Assembly (NCBI GenBank): GCA_016709155.1
Contig: JADJEI010000001.1
Coordinates: 930,001-994,000 of the forward strand
Reading direction: 5' to 3'
DNA length: 64,000 nt
Source of the DNA: Ignavibacteriales bacterium
GTDB taxonomy: Bacteria > Bacteroidota > Ignavibacteria > Ignavibacteriales > Ignavibacteriaceae
The position numbers were made by a program, and so were the translations under genes. Below the pieces are notes generated by a model. It ran no database searches, had not been told where the DNA came from, and saw only the letters and a program-made list of their open reading frames with translations. Positions within the stretch are counted from its first letter, which is position 1. The number at the start of each line of letters is the position of its first letter. Positions 26,081 through 36,171 of this stretch are shown here, one piece after another.

Positions 26081-27256
26081 GTGTTAAAGAATTTTATAAT
26101 AATCTTATTTTTCATTATTTGTACTCCATTTGGTTTCTCGCAATACACTACATTTACTTCGATAGACTACATCGGCAGTAATAATCCGAGACAGACACTT
26201 GATCTTTATGTTCCGGATGACATCACCCAAAAAGTTCCGCTGATTATTTTTATTCACGGAGGGGGTTGGCATTCAGGAGGTACGGAAAATGTATTAGCAT
26301 GGTGTGATACTTTACTATCAAATAATTTTATTGTTGCAGCTATTAATTATAGATTTAGTCAAGACTCAATCTTTCCCGCACAGATTTATGATTGCAAAGC
26401 CGCTGTCAGATGGTTAAAAGCTAACGCCGATTTATATTCGATTGATACTTCAAAAATTGGAGTGCTCGGTGTTTCGGCAGGTGCTCATTTGGCATCTTTG
26501 ATCGGACTTTCTTCAGATGTTCCTCTGCTTGAAGACCTTTCTCAAGGCAACAGTAATTTTAAAAGTAGAATAAATGCAGTGGTTGATTTTTATGGACCAT
26601 CAAATTTGCTGGAGATGAGTGATTACTCAGGTTCAGAATGTCCAAGCCCGAGAAATTATGATGAGGAAGGTTCCGTAGTCACTCAACTGCTTGGATGCAT
26701 TGCTGCAGATTGCCCCGAGACAGCATTATTCGCCAGTCCGATTAGTTATGTTGATAGTGATGACCCACCCTTTTTAATTTATCATGGGACGACCGATTGC
26801 GTTGTCCCAAATAATCAGAGCATTAAGCTGTATTCTAAATTGTTAGAAAATAATGTAGATGCACATTTAAATATAATTGAAGGAGTTGCCCATGGTGATC
26901 CAATCTTTTATAATTCCAATTCTAAAATTGAAGTTCTAAATTTCTTCAATGAAAAACTAAACAACATTTGTCAAGCTTGTGATTCATCTATAACAGATAC
27001 TGGAGATGAGATAAAGGTTTTCCCAAATCCATTCAATTCATTTACAACTATTGAATATACCATTTCGTCTGATGGGATAGTAAATCTTAGTTTTTTGATA
27101 TGCTCGGAAGAAAAAATTAAAGATATTTTAAATGAATTTCGAAAACCAGGAGTTTATAAAAATTTTTTAAATTGAGCAACTTTATCAAGCGGAATCTATT
27201 TTGTATCATCAAAACCGCTCAATCATATTCTCAAAAAAATCATTTTTGTAAAATAA
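26081..27256 (+). CDS. secreted alpha/beta-hydrolase (esterase) with T9SS sorting domain
   Basis: A GTG start, then a signal peptide (IIILFFIICTPFGFSQ). The esterase/lipase domain of the BD-FAE type has HGGGWHSGG (oxyanion hole, ~residue 60), GVSAGAH (nucleophile Ser, ~residue 130), Asp in DDPPFLIYHGTTD and His in EGVAHGDP. The C-terminus holds a Por-secretion sorting domain starting VFPNPFNSFTTIEYTI. The open frame stops at 27175. One base restored in the T run near 27165 gives TLSSGIYFVSSKPLNHIL...IFVK with its stop at 27254. It should cleave ester bonds outside the cell; the substrate, perhaps acetylated sugars, is unknown. Confidence 0.8.
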
Positions 27257-27278
27257 ATTTTTTTAAGAACAAGATTAT

Positions 27279-27917
27279 TTATTTTTCAATAGTTTGAATG
27301 ACATGTCCAATTATTGTTCTTGAAACCATAAATAATCCACAGATGGGCAAAAGCTTCAAGAAAAATGATTGGCTGATATCACCGAGATCAATTACGCTGC
27401 CCCATCCCCACTGCATAGCAATATCATTTACAAAAACTTTGGCTTCTTTATCATTACCAGCGATAAATAAATCGGGAACACCTTCTTCGCGAGGAGCGTT
27501 AATCATTATATAAGCTGAAATGGTATTAAAAGCTTTGACTACTTTCGCAAGCGGAAGCATTTTCTGAATCTGTTCACCTCCGGAGTTGCCGAGCGTGGCT
27601 GCAAACTTAGGCGGAACACCTTGAGAAAAGTCAAGAGGATTAGTAACATCAATTACAATTTTATTAGAAATATTTTCTATCCCTGCCAATTTAATTGCGT
27701 TCACTGTTCCAGCCCAGTTTGTTGCGATGACAATTACTTCACCAAATTTTGCAGCATTTTCAAAATTACCTGTTGATGCATTTTGCCCACCAGAATTTTT
27801 CCATTCAATTAGTTTAGCTTCATCACGTGTGCCGATCTTAACCTGATATCCAAGCTTTATGAATCCATTACCCAGTTGCTGCCCTACTGTTCCAGAACCA
27901 ATAATTCCAATTTTCAT
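27279..27917 (-). CDS. NADPH-dependent F420 reductase-like (NADP oxidoreductase) protein
   Basis: A 212-residue protein. The N-terminal Rossmann motif GIIGSGTVGQQLGNGF, GTRDEAK (phosphate-binding arginine, as in NADP-binding proteins), VIVIATNWAGT and VIDVTNPL match the F420-dependent NADP-reductase-like family. In bacteria without F420 the cofactor partner is unclear. The C-terminus (WGWGSVIDLGDISQSFFLKLLPICG) fits family members that use only NADP. It converges on the esterase gene. Confidence 0.8.
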   Translation of the reverse strand: MKIGIIGSGTVGQQLGNGFIKLGYQVKIGTRDEAKLIEWKNSGGQNASTGNFENAAKFGEVIVIATNWAGTVNAIKLAGIENISNKIVIDVTNPLDFSQGVPPKFAATLGNSGGEQIQKMLPLAKVVKAFNTISAYIMINAPREEGVPDLFIAGNDKEAKVFVNDIAMQWGWGSVIDLGDISQSFFLKLLPICGLFMVSRTIIGHVIQTIEK

Positions 27918-28174
27918 AATGACTCCTTGCTGATAATTTGAAATGAACTTTCTTAAAAATAATCAACTTCAAACAACAGACAAGCAAATATATTGTCTGA
28001 AAAACTCGAACTAAAATTATCTATTGAGTTATTCACTGCGCTTTTAAAGGTTTATTTTCATCATTCATACGCAAAGTTTTATTTAATCAGGTTAGTATTT
28101 CTATTGCAATTATTCGATGTGATTATCTTAGATTACTAATTGAAAACTTATTAATAAAAAGGATAATGATTTTA

Positions 28175-29971
28175 ATGCACACTTTTCATATCCCCGTGAT
28201 GGGATTAGCTTTCACGATTGACACACCGGTTAAAGCCGCACCTTATGGTATTTCCTCAGTAATATCAATAGTAGATGACGGACTTATCGAAAAAATGCGG
28301 GAATATTATTGCAACAAAATTGGGCTGCCCTACTCGTTCATATCTGAAAAAGTTAAAGACTCAAGAGCCGAAAGAATTACAAATTATCTAAATCTTATTC
28401 ATCATATTGTAAACGAAAAGTTTGAAGAAGTAAAAGATTCGATTCGTGCAAAAGGTGAAGATATTTACAAACTAATTGAAATGCTTCCTGATTATTCTGA
28501 AGTAAAGAAAAAGTTCTATGAACTGATGGAAAATGGAAGTCTCCTGAAGCAGGATATCCAAAATTGGCTAAGTGAAAATATTCACCTGGGAATATTGATG
28601 TTAATATTATGACAAAAGTTGACAACGAAAATTTTCAGGGTGACGAAAAACTTCCTATTGAGTTTAATGATGCACACGCTGCTCTAAGGGGATTTGCGAA
28701 GAGCAAATTAAATTCTTCGCTCGTCCTGTCTGCAGGAATGAACCCGAGATTGTACAGCTACATAGAAAAGTTTGAAGATTTTTATCCTGATAACAATGGT
28801 TATCTACCTAAGAAAATAACGATAAAAGTCAGTGATTATCGCTCTGCAATTATCCAGGGAAAGTTTTAGCTAAAAAGGCTTGTGGGTTTCCGAGTATAGA
28901 ATTGAATCCGGACTTAATTGCGGGGGGCATGCATTTGCGAGCGATGGTTTTCTATTAGGACCAATTCTGGAGGAGTTTAAAAACAATCGGGAGGAATTAA
29001 TCGGAATTACTTATGAAATCTACGTTAAGGCTCTATCAAATAAGAATCGATTTCACCCCGACACACCACCTTCAATAAAAATAACTGCGCAGGGTGGTGT
29101 AGGTACTTCTAAAGAACATAATTTCCTATTGAATTATTATCAGCTTGATTCCATAGGATGGGGCACCCCATTTTTACTTGTTCCTGAAGTTACTAATGTT
29201 GATACTCAAACATTGGAACTTCTTCGAAAAGCCAAAGAAGAAGATTTGTATCTAAGTAATATTTCTCCTCTTGGTGTGCCATTCAATAGTATTAGAAATA
29301 ATTCTCAGGATATTGAAAAGATTGAGCTTGTAAATAAAGGACGACCCGGCAGTTCTTGTCCAAAAAAATTTTTAACCTTCAATAATGAATTTACTAAAAA
29401 CTCAATTTGTACTGCTTCGCGCCAATATCAGTTTTTAAAAATCAAAGAACTTGACAGTAAAAATTTAGATGAATCAACCCGTCGAATTGAGTTTAACAAA
29501 ATCGTTGATAAAACATGTATTTGCGTTGGTCTTGGCAATGCTGCTCTACTAAATAACAATATCGAAATAAAAGGGAAAAGTATTGGGGTGTCTGTTTGTC
29601 CAGGTCCAAACATGGCATACTTTGATAAAATCTTATCTTTAAAACAAATGGTAGATCATATCTATGGAAGAAAAAATTTCATCGATGAAAATAATCGTCC
29701 TAATTTTTTTATAAAAGAATTAAAATTATATATAAACTATTTAAAACGACTTATTAGCGAATGCGGGTCCAACATTTCCGATAAGCAAGCTAAATATTTT
29801 GAGTTATTTGCTGAGAATCTAAACAGTGGAATCGCATATTACAGAACTCTGTATCTAGAACAGAAAGACAAGTATAAGCACTTCAAAGATAATTTTTTAG
29901 ATGAATTAGAAATTCTATCGAATGAATTAAAAAGTATTTTCCAAGAAATTTGGTTATATCAGATTTTTTAA
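28175..29971 (+). pseudogene. large conserved-looking hypothetical protein, frameshifted
   Basis: Three open frames join if one base each is restored in A/G runs near 28577, 28863 and 28877. The product is ~600 residues, starting MHTFHIPVMGLAFTIDTPVK (ATG 28175; 28166 possible). Joined segments read through smoothly: WLSEKYSPGNIDVNIMTKVD and IIQGKVLAKKGLWVSEYRIE. The middle has GGHAFASDGF, TAQGGVGTSKEH and GTPFLLVPEVTNVD, glycine-rich turns that would suit a TIM-barrel enzyme. Cysteines cluster later (SSCPKKF, SICTAS, KTCICVGLGNAALL, VCPGPNM), possibly a metal or Fe-S site. The last 100 residues are helical. I do not recognise the family. Confidence 0.6.
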
Positions 29972-29977
29972 TCTGAT
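29958..29977 (+). terminator. hairpin spanning the stop codon
   Basis: ATCAGATT pairs with AATCTGAT around TTTT and is followed by a further TTTT. The TAA of the preceding gene lies in the stem. A short but plausible intrinsic terminator. Confidence 0.4.
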
Positions 29978-30072
29978 TTTAATTAACAACTGTAAATTCG
30001 GATTAGGGGGTATATTTAAAATAAGCATTGCACAAATCGCTGTTTGATTTTTTCAACAATACCAAGCGATTG

Positions 30073-30424
30073 TGGAGGTGGCGGGAGTCGAACCCGCGTC
30101 CGAAGCTAAGACCCAAGAAACTTCTACACACATAGTTTGTTTTATTTTGGCTCGAAGTTACAAAACAAACAAAGCTTGCTTTAAGCCTGCTCATAAAAAT
30201 TTCGCTTACATTATAAGAGCGATAATTTCAGCTATCACTTCTAAACGACGTTCATTCAATTCCCGAAGTGACTAGAATTGACAAACGGCTGCTATTTAAT
30301 TAAGCAGCGAGGGCGTAATTATATTCGCCAGTTATTGTTTTTACCATTTGTTTAACGTGTAATCCGGTGAACACGGTGCGCAGTTTAATGCATCTTCAAC
30401 CCCGTCGAGACCAATTTCACCCCC
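30073..30424 (-). ncRNA. ssrA: transfer-messenger RNA (tmRNA)
   Basis: Minus strand. The 5' end GGGGGTGAAATTGGTCTCGACGG pairs as GGGGGTG with CACCTCC at the 3' end (one G-U). The 3' part has the T arm GCGGGTTCGACTCCCGC, and the discriminator A is not followed by an encoded CCA. The tag reading frame ends GGC GAA TAT AAT TAC GCC CTC GCT GCT TAA (30300-30326), giving GEYNYALAA, close to the YALAA tags of the Bacteroidota group. With SmpB it rescues stalled ribosomes and marks proteins for proteolysis. The ORFs seen across it are not genes. Length ~352 nt is normal for one-piece tmRNA. Confidence 0.95.
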
Positions 30425-30491
30425 GTAATCAGTTCTTAGTCGGCAGTCTTCAATTAGCAAGAAAAAAATGAAGGTCTGCAGATGTTTGAAA

Positions 30492-31039
30492 TTACGGAAC
30501 CCATTTTATGTCGGGAATATTTGAATGCTTATTTTCATAACGAGAAAGAACAAAGAATAAATCTGAAATTCTATTTGTAAAAATAATAATATTCTCGGTG
30601 ATTTGTTCACTTTTTTTAATTCCACTATTTCCCGCTCTGCTCTTCTAGCAATTGTTCTGCAAATATGGAGTAATGCAGCACCTTCTGAACCTCCAGGCAA
30701 AATAAAGTTTTTCAAATCATCAAGATTAGAGCTGAACTCGTCTATCCAATTTTCAACTTCGGTAATGAATTCGGTGGGAGTTCGCTGAATGTCTAATTTT
30801 TTATTTTTTTCCGTAGAAGGAGTTGCCAAATCAGATCCTACGATAAAAAGTTTATTCTGTAAGTTGAACAAAACTTCTTTTATTTTTTCGTTTTTTACTT
30901 TAGCAAGTGTTAAGCCAATGAATGAATTAAGTTCATCTAAACTGCCATAAGCTTTAATTCTTATATTATTTTTTCCGACGCGCTCCCCCCCGAAAAGACT
31001 TGTTTCTCCCTTATCTCCTGTCTTAGTATAAATTTTCAT
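30492..31039 (-). CDS. cob(I)alamin adenosyltransferase, PduO type, frameshift near 3' end
   Basis: The start at 31039 gives MKIYTKTGDKGETSLFGGERVGKNN, the ATP-binding N-terminus of PduO/MMAB-type enzymes. FILPGGSEGAALLHICRTIARRAER is the second signature. The open frame drifts into a wrong tail at ~30612 and ends at 30506. Restoring one A in the run at ~30611 gives ITENIIIFTNRISDLFFVLSRYEN and a stop at 30492, the expected C-terminus. It transfers adenosyl from ATP to cobalamin in the cytoplasm. The ATG overlaps the stop of the upstream ygfZ-like gene (ATGA). ~182 residues fits the family. Confidence 0.85.
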
Positions 31040-32139
31040 TTCGTAAACGGAAGCTCGGAGACAATAATTTTTGTTTGAGTGTTCGGATTTAAATCTAAAA
31101 TCAATTCTGATCCAGGATGACAGAATGACTTTTTTATATAAGCTAATCCAATTCGTTTTTTGAGGAACGGAGAATAACACGATGAAGTCAGTATTCCAGC
31201 TTCTTCTCCCAGATCACTTCTGATCATTTGCGGCAGACTCAATTCACTTGTATGATCTATAATTACCCCCACCAATCGTTTTTGTACTTTATCATAAGTT
31301 TGCAGCCTCGCAATAACTTCCTGACCAATGAAACAACCTTTTGTAAAACTAATATATTTTGCTAAACCTGTTTCATGCGGGTTGTACTCATCGTTGATTT
31401 CATTTGGCGCCACTGGAATCCCTTGACCGATTCTATAAATGTTATATGCATCTTCTCCAATAAAACTAAAGTTGAAGGGCGATTTTTTTTCTATTAAATA
31501 TTTGATGATCTTCTGTGCGTTATTGAAATCGGAAATTGTAATGAAACTTATTGTTCCATCATAATTTTCAACTTTTAGAATAAAAAACAACATCTCTTCT
31601 ATATTTAAAACTTTAAATGAATTCGTCTGCAAGGAATCTGCAAAATCTCCACATAGCATGGAAATAAATGAAGTTGCTTGAGGTCCAAGAAATTCTAGTA
31701 TCGTATATTTCCCCCCTGCATCATCTACTCTAACTTCATCAGTTACAATATATTTTTTTGTCCAGTTCTTCACTTTCAATTTATGTACATTGCTGCAAAG
31801 TATTAGTTGGAAGTCTTCAAAATTTACCAGCGTCACCAGATCAATTACTCTGCCCTTTTCTGTGGTAAAAATTGTTTTAGCAATTTGTTCTTTAGCAAGG
31901 TTTTTCAGATTGTTTGTTGTTATGCGATGCAGATAGTCGATCGAGTCTGCCCCCTTCAACTCCAGTACGCCAATATGCGAAATATTTCTAATCCCCACCC
32001 CACCATAAATTGATTCAAGCTCTCTCTCAGTCTCGGAATAAACTTTAAATATTCTTTCACCGTCAAGTCCGAATGATTTGAACCCAATGGATTCCAAGTA
32101 ATCCACTATAGAAAATTTTTCTAAAGCACCGTTGATCAT
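31036..32139 (-). CDS. ygfZ: YgfZ/GcvT-like folate-binding protein
   Basis: A 367-residue protein of the GcvT/YgfZ fold. The diagnostic KGCFIGQEVIARLQTYDKVQKRLVG (KGCxxGQE with the conserved cysteine) lies at ~residue 240. The N-terminal SIDYLHRITTNNLKNL and SFISMLCGDF match the family. YgfZ proteins bind tetrahydrofolate and help Fe-S cluster enzymes such as MiaB. Overlaps the adenosyltransferase start by 4 nt. Well placed for a cell rich in Fe-S proteins. Confidence 0.85.
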   Translation of the reverse strand: MINGALEKFSIVDYLESIGFKSFGLDGERIFKVYSETERELESIYGGVGIRNISHIGVLELKGADSIDYLHRITTNNLKNLAKEQIAKTIFTTEKGRVIDLVTLVNFEDFQLILCSNVHKLKVKNWTKKYIVTDEVRVDDAGGKYTILEFLGPQATSFISMLCGDFADSLQTNSFKVLNIEEMLFFILKVENYDGTISFITISDFNNAQKIIKYLIEKKSPFNFSFIGEDAYNIYRIGQGIPVAPNEINDEYNPHETGLAKYISFTKGCFIGQEVIARLQTYDKVQKRLVGVIIDHTSELSLPQMIRSDLGEEAGILTSSCYSPFLKKRIGLAYIKKSFCHPGSELILDLNPNTQTKIIVSELPFTK

Positions 32140-32290
32140 TTTTATCCTTTAACCAGAAATTATAAACATGTTTATCATTGAAAATATTAAATTGATTTTA
32201 TAATAAAATGAACATCTAATATTTTCGCTACAAAGATAAGTTGAATATTAGTTTAATAAAAGAGTGGCATATCGCCGAAGCATAGAATTA

Positions 32291-33148
32291 TTAATATGGA
32301 CGTACTTGACGAGAGTTTTTCGTATTGACATAAACACTGTCTTTCGCCCGCCATATAAATGCTACAGAATCCCGTGAGAAAACTTTATCACCAGTGTCAT
32401 AAAAAATATGCTCGTAATAATCGGGGAACTTATCGTTATTCACATTAGCAATTGTTCTTTCAAAATTTATCCCTTTATACGTCATCAACAAATGCGGCTT
32501 AACAGTCAGTCCGTCAACTAAAAAATAGTTGTGATCAATATGTCCAACGCTGCTGCCATAATGAAAATTAACTTTAATAAATTTAGTCCCTCTATAATTC
32601 CATTGGCTAAGAAAAAAATTATTAAATCCTCCGTGTGAAGGTATAGGGGCTTCCCAGATCATTTGAAAATTTCCATCATTACACTTAAACAGCGTAAGAT
32701 AGAAAAATGCGGTGCCAAGTTTGGTGCTGTCCAAATCAATAAAACTTTGATCATAGCCAACAATATTCTTCGGCTCAATCAATCTCTCACCCGGCTTTGA
32801 TTTGGCCACAACAGCGAAAACATATTCCCCCCCATCATTATAATAAATAACCGCCGAACGAGGAATATCATAAGTAAGTTTTTTATCAACCTCTACGATA
32901 TAAGTACCTTCGGGATAATTATTCAGCACATGCTCCAGTAATGCAATTGTATCACATTCGGTTCTGTTTGATGACTGCTTCTTCTTTAACTCAATATTAT
33001 ATTTTTGAATTTCAAAATCCTTTTGGGGGATATGCTCAACTTTTTCATTATAATCAATCTCCGAGTTTTCCTCTTTCCCGGAATCACTGCAAGAAAAGAA
33101 TAAAGCTGCAACAAGAATTGTTAAACTAATATTTAAATATCGTTTCAA
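32291..33148 (-). CDS. lipoprotein, hypothetical
   Basis: A 285-residue protein. A signal peptide with lipobox AALFFSC (Cys ~20) is followed by an acidic linker. A beta-rich domain then has TECDTIALLEHVLNNYPEGTYIVEV, SAVIYYNDGGEYVFAVVAKSK and VNNDKFPDYYEHIFYDTGDK; the last resembles an Asp-rich FG-GAP-type loop. Anchored to a membrane by lipid. Function unknown. Confidence 0.6.
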   Translation of the reverse strand: MKRYLNISLTILVAALFFSCSDSGKEENSEIDYNEKVEHIPQKDFEIQKYNIELKKKQSSNRTECDTIALLEHVLNNYPEGTYIVEVDKKLTYDIPRSAVIYYNDGGEYVFAVVAKSKPGERLIEPKNIVGYDQSFIDLDSTKLGTAFFYLTLFKCNDGNFQMIWEAPIPSHGGFNNFFLSQWNYRGTKFIKVNFHYGSSVGHIDHNYFLVDGLTVKPHLLMTYKGINFERTIANVNNDKFPDYYEHIFYDTGDKVFSRDSVAFIWRAKDSVYVNTKNSRQVRPY

Positions 33149-33178
33149 TTTTTATATAAAAAATGAATCTATAATTAT

Positions 33179-34543
33179 TTATTCAGCAAGTTCCGATAAA
33201 AAGTATGCTGAACTTTTAATGCCTAATTGAAAATGATTTAAATCAAAATGTTCGTTTGGCGAATGCAGATTTTCAGAGTTCAATCCCAATCCCATCAAAA
33301 CAGGAGTTGCTTTTAGGATTTTTTCAAATTCCACAACGATTGGAATTGACCCGCCTTCGCGCATAAAAACGCATTTTTTCCCAAATGCTTTTTCCATTGC
33401 TCTTGCCGCAGCTTTTGTAATAGGATTGGTTATTGGTGCAACGAAGGGGCTTCCGCCATGCAAACTTGTTACATTTACTTTTACAGATTTGGGCGCAATT
33501 TTTTTTACGAACTTAGTAAATAATCTTGCTATTTTTTCAGGATCCTGATATGGCACTAATCTCATACTTATTTTTGCAGTAGCTTTTGAAGGCAAAACTG
33601 TTTTGGCACCCTTGCCTGTAAATCCGCCGATGATTCCGTTACAATCCAGTGTTGGTCTAACCCAAGTACGTTCCAAAGTAGAGTAACCTCTTTCTCCTGC
33701 AAGCTCTTTGACCCCAAGTTCTTTTGCATAAGCTTTTTCAGAAAATTTTAATAGCTTAAAATTCTTCCTCTCTTCCGTACTCAATTTCAACACATCCTGA
33801 TAAAACCCGGGAATTAGAATTTTGCCATTCTTATCAATCATTTTAGAAATCATAGTTGCCAGTATATTAACAGGATTTGCTACCGCCCCCCCAAAAGTTC
33901 CTGAATGCAGATCTCTATTTGGACCAACAATTTCAAGTTCCATGTATGCCAGACCTCTAAGTCCGTAAGTCAAAGTCGGGACACCTTTAGCGAATAAAGA
34001 AGTATCAGAAATTAATACGGCATCGCATTTCAACCTATCTGCATTTTGTTTTAAAAAAGAAGAAAGACTGCTGCTTCCAATTTCTTCTTCGCCTTCAATT
34101 AAAAATTTGACATTAAGCGGAAGACTGCCTGTTGATTTGAAAAATGCTTCAACGCTTTTGATATGCATATACATTTGCCCTTTATCATCCGTAGCACCGC
34201 GAGCAAAAATTTTATCTCCAATTATAGTAGGCTCAAAAGGAGGGGTGTTCCATAACTCAATAGGATCCACAGGCTGCACGTCGTAATGTCCATAAATCAA
34301 AACAGTTGGTTTACCAGGTGCGCCGAGCCATTCGGCATAGATTAGCGGGTGACCCTCGGTTTTAATTACTTCTACATGATTCATACCTGCAGATTTTAGT
34401 TTTGACGAAACAAATTCTGCTGCGCGATTTATATCTGCCTGGTTTTCAGATAATGTGCTGATACTTGGAATTCGGAGAAACTCTTTCAGTTCTTCAATGT
34501 ATCCGCCGATGTTTTGATCAATGTACTGTAAAATTTCTTTCAA
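33179..34543 (-). CDS. M20-family dipeptidase
   Basis: A 454-residue metallopeptidase: VLIYGHYDVQPVDP (first zinc histidine and aspartate, ~residue 82), RGATDDKGQMYMHI (bridging Asp), LIEGEEEIGSSSL (catalytic Glu pair) and C-terminal ENLHSPNEHF (zinc His). The ~200-residue dimerisation domain lies between. It matches the PepV/CNDP dipeptidase subgroup that cleaves dipeptides in the cytoplasm. No signal peptide. Confidence 0.88.
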   Translation of the reverse strand: MKEILQYIDQNIGGYIEELKEFLRIPSISTLSENQADINRAAEFVSSKLKSAGMNHVEVIKTEGHPLIYAEWLGAPGKPTVLIYGHYDVQPVDPIELWNTPPFEPTIIGDKIFARGATDDKGQMYMHIKSVEAFFKSTGSLPLNVKFLIEGEEEIGSSSLSSFLKQNADRLKCDAVLISDTSLFAKGVPTLTYGLRGLAYMELEIVGPNRDLHSGTFGGAVANPVNILATMISKMIDKNGKILIPGFYQDVLKLSTEERKNFKLLKFSEKAYAKELGVKELAGERGYSTLERTWVRPTLDCNGIIGGFTGKGAKTVLPSKATAKISMRLVPYQDPEKIARLFTKFVKKIAPKSVKVNVTSLHGGSPFVAPITNPITKAAARAMEKAFGKKCVFMREGGSIPIVVEFEKILKATPVLMGLGLNSENLHSPNEHFDLNHFQLGIKSSAYFLSELAE

Positions 34544-34788
34544 ATGGACCTCCGTAATGGGAAAATGTTATGTAATAACTTGTTATGAAAGCATTGTTTA
34601 AAATAATTATAACTAAAAGAGTTTTGATCTTAAGCGCCTGAAACATAATCAATTCAATAACAAGTTGGAACATTTTTGAATCTATTTTGAAAATATTTTT
34701 TAATTAGAAATTTATTAGCTAATGATTCAATCTTGTTATCCGATTATCAATTTTTGTTAAACGATACTGCCTTCTTTATATTAGAATT

Positions 34789-36171
34789 ATGATTTTATCA
34801 TTGTACATACTAAAAAATCACATCGCCCCATTTGCATTCTCTGTTATCACTTTAATATTCATTTTGCTTTTACAATTTTTAATGAAATACGCTGATATGC
34901 TGGTTGGTAAAGGACTTGATACATGGGTAATAATTCAATTAATTGTCTTTAATCTTTCCTGGATGGTGGTGCTGGTAGTTCCGATGGCATCTCTGGTAGC
35001 AACTCTGATGGCGTTCGGTAATCTTTCTCAAAATAATGAAGTGACAATTATGAAGTCATCTGGAATAAGTTTATACAGAATGATGGCAGCACCGGTTTTA
35101 GCGAGTGTAGTGCTTGCATACCTGCTTCTCATATTCAATGATGATATACTCCCCGATGCAAATCATCAGGCAAAAATTTTAATGCAGGATATTTCAAGAA
35201 AAAAGCCGACACTATCTCTAGTCCCCGGTTTCTTTTCACAGGAGGTTAATAACTATGCTATACTGGTAAGAGAGATTGATGAAAAATCCAATGATCTTTT
35301 TGATGTGACCATCTACGACTATTCCAATCCTGCAAAGGTGAATGTTGTTACGGCAAAAAAAGGAAAATTGTATTTTTCATCAGATCAAACAAAATTAATA
35401 ATGGATTTAAAAGAAGGAGAAATACATGAATCAGAATCTCAAAAGACAAACCTTTATAGAAAATTAGAATTTACACACCATAGGATTGTAATGGATGCAG
35501 AACAATTTTCATTTCAGCAATCCGGTCCCGGTTCACCAAGGGGAGAAAGAGAATTAAGTATAAGTGCGATGAATTACATTATTGACAGCCTTAAGTCAAG
35601 AAACTTTACAAACTATCCTGAACTTAATGATGATGTTAAAAAATATTTTTTTGTTGATACCGCAACAACAAACAAAACCTACCGAGGTGGAAGTTTTTCG
35701 AATAAGCAACTCGTTTATACACGTGCAATAGACAGAGTTAAAGAAGTTAAAAATATTGTCCTCGCACATTTTAAAAGAATAGAATGGGTAAACCGTGAAA
35801 TAGAAAAATATGACGTTGAAGTATATAAAAAATATGCGCTTCCAGCAGCCTGTATTGTATTTGTTCTAATCGGAGCGCCGCTTGGCGTTATGGTTCGTAA
35901 AGGAGGGTTTGGTGTTGCCGCCGGAATCAGTCTTTTTTTCTTCCTGATTTATTGGGCGTTTCTGATAGGCGGGGAGAAACTTTCCGAAAGAGATTTCTTC
36001 TCCCCCTTTTGGGGAATGTGGGCTGCTAATATTTTAATTGGAATTGCAGGTATCATTTTAACTATTCGAACCAACCTCGAAACGGTTAATATTAACTTTG
36101 ATTTTATAAAAAGATTAATCCCGCTGAAATGGCAAAAGAATTTACAAAGTTCTAATCATGAAAATTCTTGA
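34789..36171 (+). CDS. lptF: LPS export permease LptF-type (YjgP/YjgQ)
   Basis: A 460-residue protein with three N-terminal and three C-terminal TM helices around a periplasmic beta-jellyroll, the layout of YjgP/YjgQ permeases. It starts YILKNHIAPFAFSVITLIFILLL, followed by ...NNEVTIMKSSGISLYRMM and IVFVLIGAPLGVMVRKGGFG. With LptG and the ATPase LptB it extracts lipopolysaccharide from the inner membrane. The 3' end overlaps the next permease gene by 14 nt, the usual lptF-lptG pair. The acidic ~80-residue insert before TM4 is longer than in E. coli. Confidence 0.85.
   Translation: MILSLYILKNHIAPFAFSVITLIFILLLQFLMKYADMLVGKGLDTWVIIQLIVFNLSWMVVLVVPMASLVATLMAFGNLSQNNEVTIMKSSGISLYRMMAAPVLASVVLAYLLLIFNDDILPDANHQAKILMQDISRKKPTLSLVPGFFSQEVNNYAILVREIDEKSNDLFDVTIYDYSNPAKVNVVTAKKGKLYFSSDQTKLIMDLKEGEIHESESQKTNLYRKLEFTHHRIVMDAEQFSFQQSGPGSPRGERELSISAMNYIIDSLKSRNFTNYPELNDDVKKYFFVDTATTNKTYRGGSFSNKQLVYTRAIDRVKEVKNIVLAHFKRIEWVNREIEKYDVEVYKKYALPAACIVFVLIGAPLGVMVRKGGFGVAAGISLFFFLIYWAFLIGGEKLSERDFFSPFWGMWAANILIGIAGIILTIRTNLETVNINFDFIKRLIPLKWQKNLQSSNHENS

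Noticed and set aside
30003..30275. Open frames of 63 and 67 residues between the hypothetical gene and the adenosyltransferase.
   Set aside because: Both lie across the tmRNA, which explains the sequence fully.
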